A DNA stretch of 64,000 nt from contig JAMKCH010084900.1 in the NCBI GenBank assembly GCA_023653785.1, forward strand, positions 62,001-126,000, in the 5' to 3' direction. Each line of letters begins with the position of its first letter. Position 1 is the first letter of the stretch. A program made the position numbers and the translations under genes. Shown piece by piece: positions 11,271 through 21,480 of the stretch. Under the pieces are notes generated by a model. The model worked only from the letters and a program-made list of their open reading frames with translations. It made no database searches and was not told where the DNA came from. Origin of the DNA: Ophioderma brevispina. Its lineage: Eukaryota; Echinodermata; Ophiuroidea; Amphilepidida; Ophiodermatidae.

Positions 11271-12172
11271 TTATGGTCAGGCGTGCGTAGAACAGCTGAC
11301 ATATTGTGATCCTAGGAGTTACTTTCGTTCTTTCTGTCTTCTTCTTCTTTCCCAACCTCCAAAATGCTTTCTTATTAACCACACGCTTGGGCCGATTTCA
11401 ACCAAACTTGTTCTGAAGAACCACTGGACCAAGCGTCATATAATAGACAAGATTGGGGACAAAGTTCATGTGTGCTGATTAAAGGGGCCATTCTTTGAAA
11501 ATCTATAAATTCCTTCTTCTGCCATAAATCAATTGATTGGTCACAAAGTTCAGTCAGAAGAATCTCTGACACAAGGCCCATATAGGGTGTAACAGATTGG
11601 GGCGAAAGGCAATGTAGGCCGATAATTAACTCTGTCCCCCTGCCCCACCTGAAAAATATTGAATTGTTGAACACTTACTGATTTTACAGTGAAACCAACA
11701 TTAGAATATACTATACTAACTTGGAAATATTGTGCCCCCCCCCCCCCCCCCCCCCCCGGGACAAAAGCTGGTTCCACACCACTGATCTTTATGCAGGAGC
11801 ATGAGGAATTCACAATTTTGTTTGACAAAAGATTTGCCTCCCCTCCTAAAATAATCTGAGGGGTGTCCTCAAAACAAAAATCACATAATACACAAAAGTG
11901 GGGGGGGGTCATTACCCATTGGGCCATTGTATTCCCAAGAAGATTATACTATGACCTCCCAGGGTCCCCACAATGTACCCTAAGCAAGTACATCCACTTG
12001 GTTTTAAACATATAAACAATTAGTGGTTTAGTTTTGCTACCTGAACAAGGATTGTGTTACTGTTTTTAATAACTGTACTCTTGACAAGTATTTTGATATG
12101 ACTTTGCTACCCTAAACAAGTATTTTTTTTATAGGAGACTGATAAGCATGTGCAGAGAGGACTTAAAGGTGG
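11271..12172. other. non-coding stretch with a 23-base C tract
   Basis: The only structured feature is a run of 23 C at 11735-11757. Frames of 99 and 125 codons on the minus strand cross this tract or are low complexity, and nothing in them is recognisable. A TTAAAGGGGCCATTC word at 11479 resembles a TTAA element end but no partner was found. Confidence 0.5.
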
Positions 12173-12513
12173 TTGTTCCGATTGTTATTGTGCATTAGTC
12201 TCTACTGTGATATGAGATCCTATCCTCAAGACAACCCCATCAAGTACGTGGGAAACAAACTTGCCGGTTTTTTGCTGGCAGAAGACGCAATATGCATGTT
12301 GCAAAGCCCTATTCAAACTGTGCTAATATAAGTGGTTACCACTAAACGGCGTTTTTTTTTTTTGTTTATATCTTGGGAATGAAATGGATTTGAGGGCTCA
12401 ACTTATCGGACGACATGAGAAAAATACGGCCTTTCATCTGATATCAAAATCGATACTACTTTCGGGGTAATCAGGGGGTGGTCCCAAAGACTATCGGAAC
12501 ACGCCCCCTTTAA
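12173..12513 (+). mobile_element. T3 copy 1, complete TTAA element
   Basis: TTAA at 12173-12176 then AGGTGGTTGTTCCGATTG, and on the right the inverted AGGGGGCGTGTTCCGATAG ending in TTAA at 12510-12513, give 341 bp. Internal blocks TTTATATCTTGGGAATGAAA and CCTTTCATCTGATATCAAAA recur in the copies at 24327-24665 (inverted) and 53128-54349. Confidence 0.85.
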
Positions 12514-12964
12514 GCTCCATGCACGAGCGGGGAATGCCTCAAATTCAGAAAAGATTAAAAAATCACACCGGCAGAGAAACTACCAATCTACATCTAGAAG
12601 AAAATTGGGAAGAAAATTGTACTATTTTTCCAACACTTTTAATGTGAAAGATGTTGAACTGTGAGTCCACAAGTAATTGAAAATGTCACACCCTAAAATA
12701 CATAATATACAAAGTGAAACACATGATTTGTTATAACCCTTACAATGTACTCATGTTACCAGTACATTCTCTGATCTAAACAAACAACAAACACTCAATA
12801 GCATTAGGCATATCCTATACATGAATATGATATACACCTTGGAATCAAGTGGATTGCCCCGAAATAGGTCTTAAGAAAACCCACCAGAAAGCATCTACCC
12901 CACACCATAACACACACTCCCTTCAATCCACTCACCCCACTTGCTAAGATAGCAAACAAGTTTA

Positions 12965-12981
12965 CCCCCCCCCCCCCCCCC
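12965..12981. repeat. C17 homopolymer
   Basis: Seventeen consecutive C, one of many C or G tracts in the window. Its length in the genome is likely unstable and may be misassembled. Confidence 0.8.
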
Positions 12982-13112
12982 GTAAATTTTGTAGCTTCTT
13001 TGCCACTGCTACAGCATATTTTAGCCTCTGTTAAAAGCGTAATTAAACCATTAAAACATTGTTGCTTTGCTTTTTTGGCCTGAAAAATCCCAAAGAGTCA
13101 GCTGGATATTCT

Positions 13113-13468
13113 TTAAAGGTGCAACAAGAGATTTCAAATAACAGGTGTCCCGAAAAATGTGAAAATTCTGATTTTGGCACTGGTGTAAAGCTTTATATCA
13201 AAAATATCCCCATCTGTAAGGATTAAGCTGAGAACTGTTTCTTGGTACAAACATTGTGAAATTTCTAATTTCGTATAGGAGCAAATGCGAAATTCAGCCT
13301 ATGTTTTCTATTGAAATATAAGCATATACAAATCACCTTTTGTTTTTATTTTAACTTATTTCTGTAACCAAATAAAAGGTAGGTGAATCACTGAGCGTCT
13401 AATCTACACGAAATCACTATGTATCACCGAAAATATGGATGTCTTGAAATCTCTCGTTGCACCTTTAG
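13113..13468 (+). mobile_element. T2 copy 1, complete TTAA element
   Basis: TTAA at 13113-13116 followed by AGGTGCAACAAGAGATTTC pairs with the right end, which inverted reads AGGTGCAACGAGAGATTTC next to TTAG (a mutated TTAA). At 356 bp, its interior shares TGTGAAATTTCTAATTT, GGAGCAAATGCGAAATTCAG and CCTATGTTTTCTATTGAA with the copy at 35482-35844. Confidence 0.85.
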
Positions 13469-14033
13469 ATGTTGAATAATGTTCAATAAGGACTCAGTAA
13501 GGAATACGATGACTGCAGTTCATTAACTTACTAGTATGTGTATGATAATATTCTCACTGACGCAAGTGGCTCCACTGAGAATATTGAATAATTAAAACTA
13601 ATTAAAGTAACATGCTGAATTTGTGAATTTTAGCCATTATTATGTTCTAAGATTCAAAAGATGTTATAGACATCACATGATCAATGCTACTAACTGCAGG
13701 AAGGGACCGTCGACAGCTGGATCAAAAGTGTTTGGGGCGATTTATTGACTTCTAATGATATAAGGTTGCAATATAATGAGAAGATTGCCTTTCTACCTCC
13801 TATGGTGTCTTGTCTTGAGAAATTAGTTTGTACATTAAAGGAAAAATATAGCACTCCCTAGAATGCACTTGTCATTGCAGTTTGTGAATGTGGACACAAA
13901 CATGTAAACAATTTGACCTCTGAATGACCTTGACCCAGATGACCTTATTTTGGTTTTGTTATATACATGTTCACCCGGCATAAAAGATTACCTTTCACCA
14001 GTTTTTGGCATAATCAGGCAAACTTTTTTTTTT
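13469..14033. other. non-coding stretch, nothing recognised
   Basis: No coding frame or clear repeat structure. TGACCT-type half sites appear near 13917-13945, next to the NR-motif repeat that follows. Confidence 0.45.
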
Positions 14034-14312
14034 AAATACAGCATTCACCAAACCGCATGTGTCATCTGCTGTTGCAGTTTGTGAATGGGGACAAGGTCAC
14101 ACAAGTTCACCAAGGTCACATGAGGTCACCAACATGTGAGTCACTACCATGCAAGGACCATTGTATTAAAGTGTCATGAAAATGTGTGCACATATGTGCA
14201 AACAGCAGGCAAATGTTTAGGGTCAACATTTGGGTCAACATTTTTACCTCAGACAGATACACACACAAACATTTAAAGCATCCCTTATGTGCCCTCTTGC
14301 AGACAACATAAA
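14034..14312 (+). repeat. NR-motif repeat, copy 2
   Basis: The copy opens AAATACAGCATTC, has TGCAGTTTGTGAATGGGG and CAAGGTCACATGAGGTCACC, and closes with a CA-rich section and TATGTGCCCTCTTGCAGACAACATAAAA. The closing part matches the 3' ends of the copies at 15489-16239 and 17491-17921, which defines the right edge of the repeat. Confidence 0.7.
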
Positions 14313-15488
14313 ACATATGCAAATGAGCTCATTATCTAATGATGATTATGCAAATGAGGTTAAAAGATAGAGTTCAACATGGTACTATCATTGTACAGAT
14401 ATAAGTTGGTGTCAATGCGTACAAGAGTAAGGGTATGAAACCAGTAAGTGCAAGGCTAACATCCAGAGGTGTATTGAGTCAATCCATAAATGCAGCAGTT
14501 TGGGGAAATTTTACCTCAGCAGGGTCACATGAGCTCACAAAAATCCTATTCTAACACATAAAAAACCCTGACTTTTACACTCACTTTAGCCCAAAAAGCA
14601 TTATACTTGGGCATTTTTGCAATGATCAGAAATGGTCTTTTGGTGCTTAAATTTTGGACACTTTTTATCCCTAAGTACTGACATGTGTTTTTTAGTACAG
14701 TACGTATAGGCACATTGCAATGCATTATGGGATTGGTTCAAAACACCCTCTGACTAACATCTTTTCAGTCACACAAAGTAATCCTCATGTGCCGATTTCC
14801 AAGCCAATGACACAAAAAGAAATATGATACCAAATTTGAACCAAAAATTCCATCCTAATGGCTCAAAATGCATATTTTTTTTATTCTGCAATAAAAAAAA
14901 ATCTATCATGCCCTTTTTTCATGTTGAAACATGATGCCATATGGTATTTTTGATATAGGGTTTATCATATGTAATATTACCAGATTGACATGTTTCAGTT
15001 TGTTTTGCTAACCATATATAAGTAATTTCCCTACAATTTCCAACTTGGCTCTTCATGTGATGCCGGTAAATTACAGCTGATACCAGTTATGAAATACCAA
15101 AGGCCTAGATAACTTCATATCCGGTGAGTCTAATCCATTTCCATCTGTATGCAAGTCAGGATATATATTACATAAAATTCTTAACATTTCAGTCATTTTG
15201 TGACATTTAACAGAATTTTCAATCCAAATTGTGGAGTATGCCTTTCAATGTATTTATGATCAGTCCTTTTCAATTTTGAGAAAGCAATCCCATAAGCTGA
15301 GTGGGGGAATTGTGTGTGGTCCACCCGATGTGATAAATAATTCAGACAAATTGTCAAAACAACTGTTATTTTTTACCATCCTCAATAAGAGACCGGAACT
15401 AAACCTGTACATTGTATTGTCTAGACATTGAGTCTAGACAATAGAAACAGATGGAAAATTATGGTCTATAATTGGTGCACATTATATT
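14313..15488. other. non-coding stretch, nothing recognised
   Basis: AT-rich sequence with a few repeated words (for example GCAAATGAG at 14321 and 14350). No gene, terminal repeats or tandem array could be supported. Confidence 0.5.
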
Positions 15489-16239
15489 AAAAATACATCG
15501 GTCCTCAGACCGCTTGTATCGCCTGCCGTCACGGTTTGTGAATGATAGGCCTCACATGACCTTTGACCTTGATATGTGACCTTTGACCTCATAAACAAAT
15601 GCGGGGTTGCATGTGAACTCCATAACGCAATTTGTTCCATTGCACTTCAACTTTTCAAATGAGGTCAATTTTACATTTTCAGCCTATCTTACAACTTGAC
15701 CTCACATGACCTTTGACCTTGGCATGTGACCTTTGACCTCATCAAGAAATGGGGGATCCCATGTTGTACCTATGACTCAAGTTTGGTTCCAATTGCACTT
15801 CAACTTTTCAAATGAGGTCAATTTTACATTTTCAGCCTATCTTTTCACTTGACCCACATGACCTTTGCCTTGGCATGTGACCTTTGACCTCATCAAGAAA
15901 TGGGGGATCCCATGTTGTACCTATGACTCAAGTTTGGTTCCAATTGAACTTCAACTTTTCAAATGAGGTTAATTTTACATTTTCAGCCTATCTTACAACT
16001 TGACCTCACATGACCTTTGACCTTGATATGTGACCTTTGACCTCATCAACAAATGGAGGATGTCATGCTGCACCTGTGACTTAAATTTGGTTTAAATCCA
16101 TCAAAGTAAATGTATGTGGATATTACAGGCAAATGTTAACCCTTTTCACAACATCCATCAACAACAGACATCAACAACAGACTACAGTGGACAAAGTGAT
16201 CCCTATGTGTCCTTCTTCTTAAGGCAGGTGACACAAAAA
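15489..16239 (+). repeat. NR-motif repeat, copy 3, with expanded array
   Basis: The copy opens AAAATACATCGG with the palindrome CGGTCC..AGACCG and CACGGTTTGTGAATGA, and closes AGGTGACACAAAAA. Its middle is expanded into a four-unit tandem array, listed separately. The same frame of 5' and 3' sequence is seen in the shorter copies at 14034 and 17491. Confidence 0.75.
15551..16130 (+). repeat. tandem array, about 150-bp unit, with paired DR1 motifs
   Basis: Four units start at about 15551, 15701, 15853 and 16005, at spacings of 150-152 bp. Each begins with two copies of TGACCTTTGACCT 19-20 bp apart (15557, 15577, 15707, 15727, 15859 broken by a lost A, 15878, 16011, 16031). Read on the minus strand this word is AGGTCAAAGGTCA, the DR1 arrangement bound by RXR, HNF4 and COUP-TF type receptors in animals. 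The rest of each unit includes CTTCAACTTTTCAAATGAGG and TTTTACATTTTCAGCCTATC. The fourth unit diverges after about 16080. Whether any receptor binds here cannot be told from sequence. Confidence 0.85.
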
Positions 16240-16368
16240 TGAATATGCCATTCTTACTTTGAAATAAAATTGATGACATTTTTATTTCAAACAACATTTT
16301 GACAATGGATAGTGTTTTGGTAATTTGAAATGAACATCACTGCTCCTTAGATGCATATACATTTATTA

Positions 16369-16538
16369 GGGAGTTTCCGTACCCTGACCCATCTTATACA
16401 CTTTTTTTCTGACAACACTTATAATTTCGAAAACCTCATGTGAATACCCCTGGGGGTGCTTATTCGGTGAAGGGTTTCCAAATTCATAAGTGTGTCAGAA
16501 AAAAGTGTGTCACATGGTCATGTTATGGAAACACCCCA
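16369..16538. mobile_element. foldback element F1, copy 1
   Basis: The left part GGGAGTTTCCGTACCCTGAC and the right part, ending GTTATGGAAACACCCC, are imperfect inverted copies. Internal inverted blocks are AGTGTGTCAGAAAAAAGTGT and AGGGTTTCCAAATTCATAAG. The same arms recur at 57536-57690, so this is a dispersed foldback family of about 160 bp without coding capacity. Confidence 0.7.
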
Positions 16539-16609
16539 TTTATAGCTTTAAATAAATACCTAAATACCTTTAGCGGCATCAGTACATATTTTTGTCTACA
16601 TTGGGTGGA

Positions 16610-16925
16610 AGAGAGGTTGTCTCACGGTCTATCATCACTTTGTCTAATTCCATTTTGTCTAATAACCACCTGGTCTATCACTGTTTTGTCTAACTCAGAT
16701 GGTCTAATTGCCACATAGGCTAATAAACACTTAGCCTATTGTTACTTGATCTAATAACCAGTTGGTCAAATTGCCATTTTGTCTACAACCATTTTGGTCT
16801 AATATCCAACAGGTCTAACTTTTCAAAATTTGGGTCGTTCTTTTGGTGTACACCCCATTTTGTCTAACAACCGTTTAATTTAGTCTAACTATTTTGTCTA
16901 AAACCATTCTGTATAATGAGTATTG
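16610..16925. repeat. degenerate TTTGTCTAA/TGGTCTAA tandem tract
   Basis: About 300 bases consist of irregular units near 20 bp built on TTTGTCTAATAACCA and GGTCTAAT. The units are highly diverged and the period varies. It is a decayed minisatellite. Confidence 0.75.
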
Positions 16926-16996
16926 TTCCTATAACCAATACTAAACCTAAGACCACAATCACATTATTAACCATAACCATAACCCTACCCTCTAAG

Positions 16997-17434
16997 CCCA
17001 GGGGGGCCACCTGTATTCAAAGGTGGATATGATGCGTGAACATGGACTTTCAAAATGCACCCGAAACACGTATTTCACCGACTAAAAAAACAAGCTAAAA
17101 CATACCCTAAATAAGTATTTTTATTTGTTTATGATACCCTCAACAAGTACGCAGTGCATTGCATCGTAAATATACCCTTTATTATCTTGCTTTGCTTTAC
17201 TTTCCAAGTCCCGATTACAATATTTTGGATGATTTTGAGCCCTACTTAATGAGATATAACATGCATGACAATTTCAGGGTTAAGAAAAAAACATACCCTT
17301 TTTTCCATATTTTGCTGTTTTTGACACCCTAAACGATGTACGCGCGTACATCGCCTGTTGGAAAAAATACACCTTTTTACGCATTTTCTTGTTCACGCAT
17401 CATATCCACCTTTGAATACAAGTGGCCCCCCGGG
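16997..17434 (+). mobile_element. hAT-like MITE H1, copy A
   Basis: Terminal inverted repeats of about 45 bp begin CCCAGGGGGGCCAC on the left and CCCGGGGGGCCAC on the inverted right. Both continue TGTATTCAAAGGTGGATA and TGATGCGTGAAC. Flanks are CCTCTAAG (16989-16996) and CCTCTAAC (17435-17442), an 8-bp duplication with one mismatch, as expected for hAT. The interior matches copy B at 18981-19409 in the opposite direction, for example the GTGCATTGCAT and CTCAACAAGTA words. It has no transposase frame. Confidence 0.85.
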
Positions 17435-17450
17435 CCTCTAACCCTTAATC

Positions 17451-18160
17451 TTAAGGGGCATTTGTGATTCACCGCCTCATCCACTGACTAAAAAATACAT
17501 CGCGGTGAGTGTAGTCTGCTGTCTTGGTTTGTGAATGGGACAAAAGGTCACATGAGGTCACCAAGGCCACATGAGCTCACCAACATGTCACCCCACCCAC
17601 CCCCCCTCCACAAAGTTACATCATCGTAGGCATTAAGGAACTCGTACGGCATGCAATATATTAAGGGTTCTGTCGTCGCGGTTTGTGAATGGGGCCAAAG
17701 GTCACATGAGGTCACCAAGGTCACCAACATATCACCCCACCCCGCCCCATCCTTTCCACCAAGTTGCATATCATCGTAGGCCTTACGGAACTCATACAGC
17801 ATGCAATTTATTAAGGGTTAACATTTTGACCACAGACAGACACACACACACATACACACACAGACATACAACCAGAGAAATCCGTATGTGCCTTCTGCAA
17901 TTCTTGCAGATGACACAAAAAGTTGAGATTCTTATATCATCTGAACCGCTTGCCTAAGTATAGTATGTGTGCCTAATCTTACGTGCAAATTCAATCTACT
18001 CTGGAAGAAATTCGTAAACGGACAGAAACTACAACACAGTAACCTATGGGTCAGTGTGATACAAACATTTGCACGTAACATCAAAACGCATTATCAGAAT
18101 CAACTGAAATTTTGGAAATAACCTTTTCTCAAGGATATCTAGTGAACCAAGTGTTAGGAA
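17451..18160 (+). mobile_element. T4 copy interrupted by NR-motif repeat
   Basis: TTAA at 17451-17454 followed by GGGGCATTTGTGATTCACC matches the left end of T4. After the inserted 17491-17921 segment the family sequence resumes with GTTGAGATTCTTATATCATC. It continues with AATCTTACGTGCAAATTC, GTAAACGGACAGAAAC and AACCTTTTCTCAAGGATATC. The right TTAA end is not recognisable, so the 3' limit is approximate. Confidence 0.7.
17491..17921 (+). repeat. NR-motif repeat, copy 4, inserted in T4
   Basis: The copy opens AAAAATACATCGCGGTGAG and closes TTGCAGATGACACAAAA. Its middle holds two tandem units of about 165 bp, each with GGTTTGTGAATGG, AAGGTCACATGAGGTCACC and a CATCGTAGGCNTTANGGAAC block. A CA microsatellite lies at 17838-17868. 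It sits inside a T4 element at an A-rich site, so it is a mobile or copied unit that arrived after that T4 copy. Confidence 0.75.
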
Positions 18161-18972
18161 CGAGAGTCTCTCAGGTACTCAATCAAACCACTTTGTGTAA
18201 AATAACGAAAGAGGATATTTTCCACAAAATTTCTAAGGAAATCGGCATTTAAGGATGAATAAAAAATTTTGCAAAACTTACACTCTTTTGAGCCTTAAAA
18301 GATCAAATACTACTTGAGCCACCCTGTAGGAATTCAAACCAAGTATTACTGTTGTATAAGATAATTGTCTTACCCTTTTGGCAGAGTGGAATGTCAACAG
18401 AACCTGAATTGATTGTTATTAACGAGCTGAACTTTGGACGTATGTGCAGGACTCGGCTGCGAAGATTCGATTTATATTGTCAGGATGATACACTTACATA
18501 GCGGACTCAAGTTGATTTCCTATATGAGAGAGCGTGTGTAATTTTCGTATCCATCATAGTTGGATAACGGCAAAGATCTGAAGGAAGCAACGATATGTTA
18601 TATTGTGCATGACGGTGGACCCTTGGGAAAAGGGGGATTAGTCAGTATGTAAGCGTAATGGGAATTTATATTGGGTATTCATTCTGATGGGAATGGTGAC
18701 CTTTTAAAGTCAATTTTGGTCCAAAATGAGTTACAGTTGTTATTTTCCAAAATATTGCCAAATGGCTCTGATGTTTATTGACATTTTCTGTAAATGTTGA
18801 CATTTGGTGGTCAATTTCACAATGATTTTGGGGAAATTGGCTACCTTTAGTCAAAATATAGTGCTTCAATATTTTTACCTTCGGTAAATTTGGTGAAATT
18901 TACTAAAAAGACTAAAAGGGCGAAAAGGCAATTGCGTCTTCCTTTTTACCTTGTCTGAATGTGTTCTGAAGG
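18161..18972. other. non-coding stretch, nothing recognised
   Basis: Mixed sequence with short frames only. No repeat boundary or gene could be supported. Confidence 0.5.
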
Positions 18973-18980
18973 AGATTTTG

Positions 18981-19409
18981 CCCGGGGGGGGGCACTTGTA
19001 TTTCAACAGGTGGATATGATGCATAAAAGGAAAACGCGTAAAAAGGGACTCTTTTTTCCAAAAGGAGATGTACGGCGTCATCTTTGGGGGTTCAAAAACA
19101 GCAAAATAAGGAAAAAAGGGTTATGTTTTTTCTTAACCCTGAAAAATTTTATGGATATCTCATTAAGCAGGGATAAAATCATCTAAAATATTGTAATCGG
19201 ACTTGGGAAGTTAACAGCAAGCAAAATTAATAAGGTATTTATTTACATGCAATGCACTGCATACTTGTTGAGGGTGTCATAAAACGATCAAATACTTGTT
19301 TAGGTATGTTACTGGTTTTTTAGTCGGTGTTGTAAAATATGTGTTTAGGTGCATTTGAAAGTCCATGTTCACGCATCAATCCACCTTTGAATTACAAGTG
19401 GCCCCGGGG
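18981..19409 (-). mobile_element. hAT-like MITE H1, copy B
   Basis: The ends are CCCGGGGGGGGGCACTTGTA on the left and CCCCGGGGCCACTTGTAATT on the inverted right. Flanks are AGATTTTG (18973-18980) and AGATTGTG (19410-19417), an 8-bp duplication with one mismatch. The interior is the reverse of copy A, for example TGCAATGCACTGCATAC and TACTTGTTGAGGGTGTCA. A small frame at 18959-19186 is part of the element and is not a gene. Confidence 0.85.
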
Positions 19410-19417
19410 AGATTGTG

Positions 19418-19775
19418 TGATCTCTATTCTATTACATACATAGAGAATAGAAAAAAACGATGGGGTCAAAAACCACATGGTTTGACATTATTTGACATTA
19501 GTCATGGTTGAAATCAACCATGTTCGAGATCATTTTGTGTTTTTCAACATCATATTGAAATGACCCCAAAATGAGTCAATTTCAAATGACACTAAATATA
19601 GTCATCTTTAACCAAATGAGATGGTTCGAATCAACTATGTTTGGGTTATTTTCTTTATCAAGGTTTTTGTATCCAGATGACTCCTAAATATAGTCGTTTT
19701 TGCCATCTTTGCTTCATCAATTACTCAATTATCTATTCAGTGCATCTGTTAAAGTAACACAATTGGAATATTGGA
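19418..19775. other. non-coding stretch with AT-rich short repeats
   Basis: Words such as AAATATAGTC and ATTTGACATTA recur, but no ordered array or terminal repeat could be established. No gene seen. Confidence 0.45.
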
Positions 19776-19925
19776 TATGTTTTTATGATTTCCATTGTGG
19801 GAATTTTGTGCTCTTTTGGATTTTATGATTGGGAATACCCATGGACTTTTTGGATTTCACTATGGGAATTCCATGCATTTTTGGAGAAGGATGTGTGGAA
19901 TTCCCACTGTCTTCTTTGGGGCTGG
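19776..19925. repeat. diverged minisatellite around GGGAATTCC
   Basis: Irregular units contain TTATGATTGGGAATACCCATG, TATGGGAATTCCATG and GTGTGGAATTCCCAC. An open frame of 63 codons across it is rich in Trp and Phe purely because of the repeat. Confidence 0.45.
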
Positions 19926-19980
19926 ATAATTTCTTTATTTGAACCAAGATTCTCTTTCTCACCTCTTATTTCCTGATCAG

Positions 19981-20315
19981 TTAAGGTGATCTGATTCACC
20001 GAGGGATGGCACCTCAGTTTTCAACCACATCAAGTTTTTTGCATATACATAATGCTATCCACCTACTAATCATTATTTCACAATAGCTAAGCTGACTCTG
20101 TTCTTCATATGGAAAATCACAACTTTGTAATAAAATTCCAGATCCCGAATTGCTGATAGCACAGTATTTTAGAAGAAATGTTTAAAAAACAAAAATTCCA
20201 ATTCATCTCACTTTGGAATTGAGCATTTTAGTTTTTGACTCTGTTTTATTCTAGGTGCTTATTTTCATTAAACAAAATAGAAAATATATTTCAAATTCTC
20301 TGAGACAGCCTTTAA
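19981..20315 (+). mobile_element. T1 copy 2
   Basis: TTAA lies at 19981-19984 and 20312-20315. The interior follows T1: GATGGCACCTCAGTTTTC, GCATATACATAATGCTATCC, AATCACAACTTTGTAATAAA, AGATCCCGAATT, CACTTTGGAATTGAGC and a closing TCTCTGAGACAGCC. 335 bp, no coding frame. Confidence 0.75.
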
Positions 20316-21039
20316 TGCCCAAGCAAGGCAGTATGACTGATTCAAAAGCAGATCTGAACTGATAAAATAACTATCACTTTTCATATCATCGGTACACTTG
20401 ATAGTCTTCAAATGACTCTATTGCTATTTGTGGATAGGACGTACAAACAGACATAAGAATTTAATTCACTTACCTATAGAAAAAAGCCCCATCCTCACAG
20501 AAACGGAAAGGGCATTGAAGAGAGAAAGATGAGAAGAAGGATTAGTTTTCCATAATGGATTAGATGGAATGAAATGTAGTAGGTCAGTAACACTAGCATT
20601 TGGAGGGATCTTGATTCTAGAGGCAAATGAATGTCTGATGATCAATCTTTCGTCACAAGACTTGATCATCCTCGTGAATTTCTCAATTAATGTTGATGAT
20701 ATCCAGAGAGCAATTGGTCACTTGTTAGTATGGCGATTAGTGGTAACATGGTGTGGGATCACTGAACGTGGACAAGAATCGAGACTGAAAGCTTTTAAAA
20801 TGAATAAAATAGAAGAACTTGAAAAGTTGAAGAGATTTTTCCATACTGGTTGTCAGGATTTCTATTTCTTATTCAAAAATCATGAACAAGCCTGTTTAGC
20901 ATTTTGATCTTCTTTGTACCATATTCAACAGGTCATTGGTAATGGCTTGTGGTGGAGACAGGAGATTCAACTGAGTAAGCTCATCCGGTAATTGGCTGTG
21001 TGGTGTCGGATTTATTCAAACGGGTAAGTTCATCCGGCC
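20316..21039. other. non-coding stretch with one unassigned 112-codon frame
   Basis: A frame at 20569-20907 encodes 112 residues ending in a lysine- and glutamate-rich segment (KMNKIEELEKLKRFF). It has no recognised domain, no clear signal or membrane segment, and no second exon that I can see. It is not called as a gene. Confidence 0.4.
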
Positions 21040-21369
21040 GGGGCCGCATGTATCCATGATGTGGATGCCTAACATGGACCCAATTTGAGGCTGGGGGCGA
21101 TGGGGACAACAGTCAGGGGTTCACATTATCTATTCGACAATTCATGGCTACGATTGCACATGTTACAGTTGTGACTCTCTATACCAGGGGACAGGATGCT
21201 TGCATGATCATTAGCCAATTCAAGTGAACCATGGAGGAGCGCGCTATCCTGTATTTAATCAAATAGCTGGATACGATCAAACCAGAACTGAGTACCCAAA
21301 TAAATCCCAGCAAGGTAAACCACAGGGATCGAACCCATTAATTTTTGTGAATTTGCCACCACGGCAAGC

Positions 21370-21417
<48 letters not shown>

Positions 21418-21480
21418 CTAACGCCTAGGCCACGCTCTCCACGCGCAAGGCAAGACCCTAACCGCTAGGCCACAATGCCA
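21040..21480 (-). mobile_element. tRNA-derived SINE, copy 1
   Basis: On the minus strand the element begins near 21480 with a tRNA-like head. The A-box word TGGCCTAGCGG is at 21472-21462 and the B-box word GGGTTCGATCCC at 21336-21325, matching the internal RNA polymerase III promoter of tRNA genes. The distance between the boxes is about 130 bases, much longer than in a tRNA, because a run of 44 C on the plus strand (21371-21414) has expanded between them. The body after the B box (CTGGGATTTATT, AGCGCGCTCCTCCATGGTTC, GAGAGTCACA, CCCCTGACTGTTG, ATGGATACATGC) is colinear with a second copy at 27413-27770 on the plus strand. No clean poly(A) tail or duplication was found. Confidence 0.75.
21371..21414. 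repeat. C44 homopolymer
   Basis: The longest homopolymer of the window, 44 C followed by TCCCT. It lies inside the tRNA-like head of a SINE. A poly-proline frame across it is an artefact of the tract. Confidence 0.9.

Noticed and set aside
20569..20907. 112-codon frame as a hypothetical gene
   Set aside because: It has no recognised motif, partner exon or promoter context. One frame of this length is expected by chance in 64 kb of such sequence.
21224..21421. poly-proline protein
   Set aside because: The proline run is the C44 tract inside a SINE on the other strand.
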